Assembly: GCA_003049485.1 (NCBI GenBank) | Contig: PYST01000088.1 | Location: 1 to 64,000 of the forward strand | Length of the DNA: 64,000 bases | DNA from: Ophioceras dolichostomum | Lineage: Eukaryota > Ascomycota > Sordariomycetes > Magnaporthales > Ophioceraceae | Direction: 5' to 3' | In this document: one piece after another, positions 59,919 to 64,000 of the stretch | Layout of the letters: every line of letters begins with the position of its first letter | How positions within the stretch are numbered: the first letter of the stretch is position 1 | Translations under genes and position numbers: made by a program | The notes under the pieces: generated by a model | Databases searched by the model: none | Told to the model about the DNA's origin: nothing | The model's input: the letters and a program-made list of their open reading frames with translations, nothing else

Positions 59919-62863
59919 ATGGCGACATCACATTCTGCGACGCCGCCCAGCGCCGGTGCCGGTGGCAGCCATATCTCCAATGTTCCGTCTGGGGCGCCCG
60001 GATCCTCAACATCAACACCGGCTGCAGCCACCGGCCCTTCCTCTAACGCCGTCGCAGGACCCTCTTCGTCGGGCGCAGATGCGGCCGCGTCTACTTCGGC
60101 TTCACAGAGTGCTCATAATGGCAACGAGGCCAATAGCTCCATCCCTCCCAAGACGCTACCGACTCGGACGAAAGAATCTCTCGAAGACCTCGTCATCGAC
60201 CAGTATATTACACGAGATATGCTTCACACAGACGCTTTTCACTCTCACCACAAGGCCACCACCGAGGCTCTGAAGAGGACACAGGCGGCGATACAAGAAT
60301 ACCACGCCGTCCAGGGCGAGTACAAGCACTTCTTTCCCCCGAGCAAGCTCTATGGTGACGGCTACAATGGCTATGCGAATGGCTACACCGATACGGGCGG
60401 CGCACCCCCGCGCATCATCTACCCACAGGACAAGCCCCGGCCGGGCAAGCGCATAACGCCGCCCGTCAAGTACAGCAAGAAGGACATGCGGCAACAGGCG
60501 GAGCAGCACGAAGAGCTGGTACCCATCCGCGTCGACGTCGAGTACGACAAGATGCGGCTACGCGACACCTTCACGTGGAACCTACACGAGCGCATCCTCT
60601 CGGTCGACCATTTCTCCCGGCAGCTTCTTGAGGACCTGAGCATCGGCCCGCGCGACCCACTGTACCCCCTCGTGCTCGACAGCGTCGCGCGCCAGGTTCA
60701 CGAGCAGCTCCAGGACTTCTACCCGTCCGTGTACTCGGAGGACGACGCCCTGGATCCCGAACTCCCATACTCCGCATACAAGAATGACGAGATGCGCATC
60801 CTAGTCAAGCTTAATATCACGATCGGGCTCGTAACGCTGGTGGACCAGTTCGAGTGGGAGATCAACAACCCGCTGAACTCGCCCGAGGACTTCGCCAACA
60901 GCATGGCGCGTGACATGGCGCTGTCGGGCGAGTTTGCCACGGCCATTGCCCACTGCATCCGCGAGCAGAGCCAACTGTTCACCAAGAGCCTGTACAGCAT
61001 CGGGCACCCCTTCGACGGCCGCCCCGTCGAGGACCCGGATCTGGTCGCCGCTTTCCTGCCCTCGCCCATCCCGTCCGTCTTCCGCCCGCAGCAGCAGGCC
61101 AAGGACTACGCACCATATCTGTACGAGATGAGCGAGGCGGATCTCGAGCGCAACGAGGTAATCTTCTCTAGGGAACAGCGACGCCAGAAGCGTTCGGTCA
61201 ACCGCCGTGGTGGCCCGCAGCTCCCGGATCTCAAGGACCGCCAGCGCACGATCCGCACGCTGGTCGTGTCGTCGGTGCTGCCCGGCGCCGCCGCCAACAT
61301 CGAGGAGACCCGCCTGTACAAGCGCGCGGCTGGCACTGGGACGACGGGGCCTGGCGGGCGCAGGAGAGGTGCCCGCGACGGCGACCTCTCAGACTCGGAC
61401 GAGAGCGACGACTCGGCTCCGGACTCGCCGTCCATGTCGGCCGTCAACGCCACGCCCGGGCCGGCAGGCTCAGGCACCGCAAGGACTAGAGGCCTGCGCG
61501 GTGCCGCTTCCGCCGCCCAGGTGCGCATGGCTACTCTCGGCCGCTCCGAGACCCCAGAGGCTGCCGGCACCATACACCATCACGAGACTAGAATTTCTCG
61601 TCGCTTCAACCCCCGAGACGCACGCGATTCCACCGAAGAGCCGGCTACCACGCTTCTTGTTACTCTCAGGGTGCCCAAGGAGCGGCTTAGGAAGCTCATG
61701 CGCGATCTAAAGACTAGGCCGTCGCATCCTCCTCCGCCGCCGCCGCAGCAGCAGCAGCAACAGCACCAGCCACCACGCCAGGCAACGCCCTCGACGGCAC
61801 CACAGACTCCCGCTGCCGCGCCGCCACGGGCATCCAGCGTCATGGGACCTCCGCCGACCACGCCATCGACAACGGCTCAGAGCCTCCCTTCCAAACCAGC
61901 AACACTCCCGCACGGCCACATCGGCCGGGTGCCGGCACCGCCTCCCGCTAAGCCCGGCGAGCGAGCTCCAACACCTGTACGTGTTTTACCCATACTCTCT
62001 CACATCTCCTATCTATCTCTCTCATCCGGGCTTGCGCTTTGCGACGACGATACGTTCTTGTTCTTGCTAACCAACAGTCTACCTTAACTTCACAAACAAA
62101 CAAAACAGCCCCCACCACCCGAATGGCTCACGACCTGTCTGGAGAACCTGAAGAAGAAGTCGTACCCGAACGACTCGTTCGAGGCCATGATGCGCTACTG
62201 CGCCCTCAACCGCGAGACCGAGGCGGTGGTGCCCGCGCCGCCGGCCGACCAGCCGATCCCGCCCGACGTCATGTTCATGTACCTGCCGCGCATCCGCTGC
62301 CACGACTGCCCCGGCAAGCTGTACACCCCCGGCCCGGACACGACCGTGGGCAACTTCGAGGTGCACCTCAAGAACCGGATGCACAGGGAGAAGGTCGACA
62401 ATCGCGTGGGGAAGTAAGTTATATGTTTGTTTTCTACTGTATATGCTCTCTCTCTCTCTCTCTCTCTCCCCTTCATTTTTCAATAGAATAGGTAGCGGCA
62501 TCAAGTGAAACCCCGAATTGGATAGAAGGTTTTGGTGCAAAATTAAACGGGTTTTTGCGTGGCAGAGGGCTAGCGGTAGTCTTTATTTTCTTCGGTATCT
62601 TCTCTTGATGTATCTTTCCACTATATACTTCTCTGTATTCTTTTTCTTTTCCTACTTTCTCTTCCTCTCGCATCCCATCTTTTCACTTTCTCCAATCGTC
62701 TAACCCTCGACACCCTAATCGTAGACCCACCGGCCGCGCTTCATCAACCTCCGTCTCCACTCCATCAAAGCCACCGCCAGCAGCAGCAGCACCGGCGCCA
62801 GCAGCAGCCGCATCAGCGCCGTCCGCCTCGCCCCCCGCGCCGCCCGCCTCGTCAGCGCCGTAG
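59919..62863 (+). CDS. snf5: SNF5, core subunit of the SWI/SNF chromatin remodeller
   Basis: Exons 59919-61976, 62109-62413 and 62725-62863; introns of 132 and 311 nt; 833 aa. The N-terminal ~90 residues are Ser/Ala-rich. The Snf5/SMARCB1 domain covers about 200-400, with the two repeats starting LVPIRVDVEYDKMRLRDTFTW and ILVKLNITIGLVTLVDQFEWEI. After an acidic Ser-rich linker and a Pro/Gln-rich region comes a conserved C-terminal finger: CHDCPGK (C750, C753) and FEVHLKNRMHRE (C2H2-like). Without the last splice the frame ends at a TAA inside the donor at 62414. Splicing through a CTAAC branch and TAG acceptor adds a Ser/Pro/Ala tail of about 45 residues in frame. Snf5 anchors the remodeller to the nucleosome acidic patch and activators. 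Sfh1 of RSC is the main alternative; the C-terminal finger is as I recall fungal Snf5. Confidence 0.92.
62445..62468. repeat. (CT)n microsatellite in SNF5 intron 2
   Basis: A CT dinucleotide run near the 5' side of the 311-nt second intron; it partly explains the intron's unusual length. Confidence 0.8.
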
Positions 62864-64000
62864 AGCAGCCTGGAACTACTGCGGAGGCTGTATTTACACG
62901 ACCGCGATGATGATGATGACTATGATGAAGAGTGGCCACGGAAACGGTTCCGAAGCAATTACCGATCGAGCTGAGCACTAGGGCGGCGAGATTGTGGTAG
63001 CAGCCTAGCCGGTCGTCGTTTCAGACGACGGGTCCTCGGGATGACGTTTTCCGACGATCGCGACGGCCGCGACGGCCAGCACGAAGATGCCAGTTCCTGG
63101 GATCTCGGAGAGTCGTCGCGAGTGGACCCGGAGCCGATTTCCTTGGCAAGTGCTGTCACGATATATTCGCCTGGTGAGGCGGAAGCGGGGACGCAGCGGT
63201 ATCGGGCTTGAAGCTGGACCACGAAGCGTGAGGATTTTCCGTCAGCAGTACACGCGGTCGTCGATGTGGGAATTCGGGGAGGGGAAGGTTTTTTTTGTTT
63301 TGTTTTCTTTCCCCGTCAACGTTGCAGTTTTCTGTTCTTTTTGTTTATTACTGCCAAGTTTTGGATACATGGCTCGCTTTTCTTCGTTTCCCCCCATATT
63401 TCCATATCTCCCTGCCCCGACCCCTGACTTGTATATCACAGAGCCACCTATGTATGTCATTATCTTAAGGAGTTGACGGGCGGGTGGCGATGGGCTGAAA
63501 ATTAATCTCTCTTGTTTCAAATATTGTTTCTTTGGCTTCAAATATGTTCCTGGGTTCGGGGCTGGGCAACGGGGAACGAACGAAAAGACAGAAATATCGC
63601 TAGGCGGCTTTTTGGATACTGTGTTTCACGCCGTCTTTTCTTGCACACACCTATTGAAGAAGCATCGATACCTACCGGTAGTAGCTGTTTGTTTTCACTA
63701 AAACGTTGTTTGTACACGGCCCGTTGTGCTGTACAGACAGACCGTCGTCCTCGTTAGTCCATCGACCAGTCGGTGAAGCAAAGGGGAGGCGTTGAGATAT
63801 CAAGTCACTCGTCGTCCAGTTCAACGCCCACTTGCCATGCGCTTGATAAATACACAACTCTAGGTCATAATATCTCTAGAAAACGAAGTATTGTAGTACA
63901 TTAATGGTAGGGATGGTGCAAGAGCGACAGCAACGCCTGAAATTTACACCCTGCAGTCCATCCAACCTGTCTCCCACCACACACACACCCCCCTTACGAG
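62864..64000. other. SNF5 3' flank; no supported gene
   Basis: A GC-rich stretch (about 62960-63260) is open in more than one minus frame but has no start, splice support or known domain. The rest is T-rich and looks like UTR or intergenic sequence. Confidence 0.4.

Noticed and set aside
62959..63290. Open minus-strand stretch with a hydrophobic segment in one frame (possible membrane-protein tail)
   Set aside because: No start codon in frame, no convincing splice sites, and the upstream DNA is A/T-rich; most likely SNF5 3' flank.

Overview
The window looks like a chromosome segment from a filamentous ascomycete, most likely a sordariomycete (Pezizomycotina). The reasons are GC-rich third codon positions, genes broken by one to three short introns (mostly 60-230 nt, the longest 493 nt), GTRNGT-type donors, CTAAC/CTGAC branch sites before the acceptors, and recognisable fungal orthologues. 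Introns were placed by eye. Each spliced model was checked for length divisible by three and for a continuous family-like protein across each junction.

Twelve protein-coding genes are supported. Left part (1-12.7 kb, minus strand): a membrane-anchored prolyl-4-hydroxylase-like oxygenase cut by the window edge; the HOPS/CORVET subunit VPS18; a LaeA-like methyltransferase; and a UDP-glucose 4,6-dehydratase of the RmlB type. The next block (16.5-30.3 kb) holds an SLC35E3-like nucleotide-sugar transporter (+), the ribosome-biogenesis factor RPF1 (-), glycyl-tRNA synthetase GRS1 (+, divergent from RPF1 across only 311 bp) and the PAK kinase CLA4 (+). A gap of about 10 kb with no recognisable gene follows, carrying a long GA microsatellite and an unresolved poly-C tract. 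Then comes a PUF/RRM RNA-binding protein related to yeast Jsn1/Puf1 (+). After another 5 kb gap, with a second unresolved poly-C tract, come an Rco1-like double-PHD protein (-), an EBP1/Cdb4-like pseudo-peptidase (-) and the SWI/SNF subunit SNF5 (+).

These are housekeeping and regulatory genes (vesicle tethering, ribosome assembly, tRNA charging, polarity signalling, chromatin, mRNA control), not a biosynthetic cluster. The only plausible local pathway is nucleotide-sugar metabolism, with the dehydratase and transporter divergent across 3.8 kb. I saw no transposon, rRNA, tRNA, CRISPR, phage or viral element. The best second-look signals are possible dual-start targeting of GRS1, an optional in-frame N-terminal intron in CLA4, stop codons built into phase-2 splice donors in six genes, and the paired poly-C gaps.
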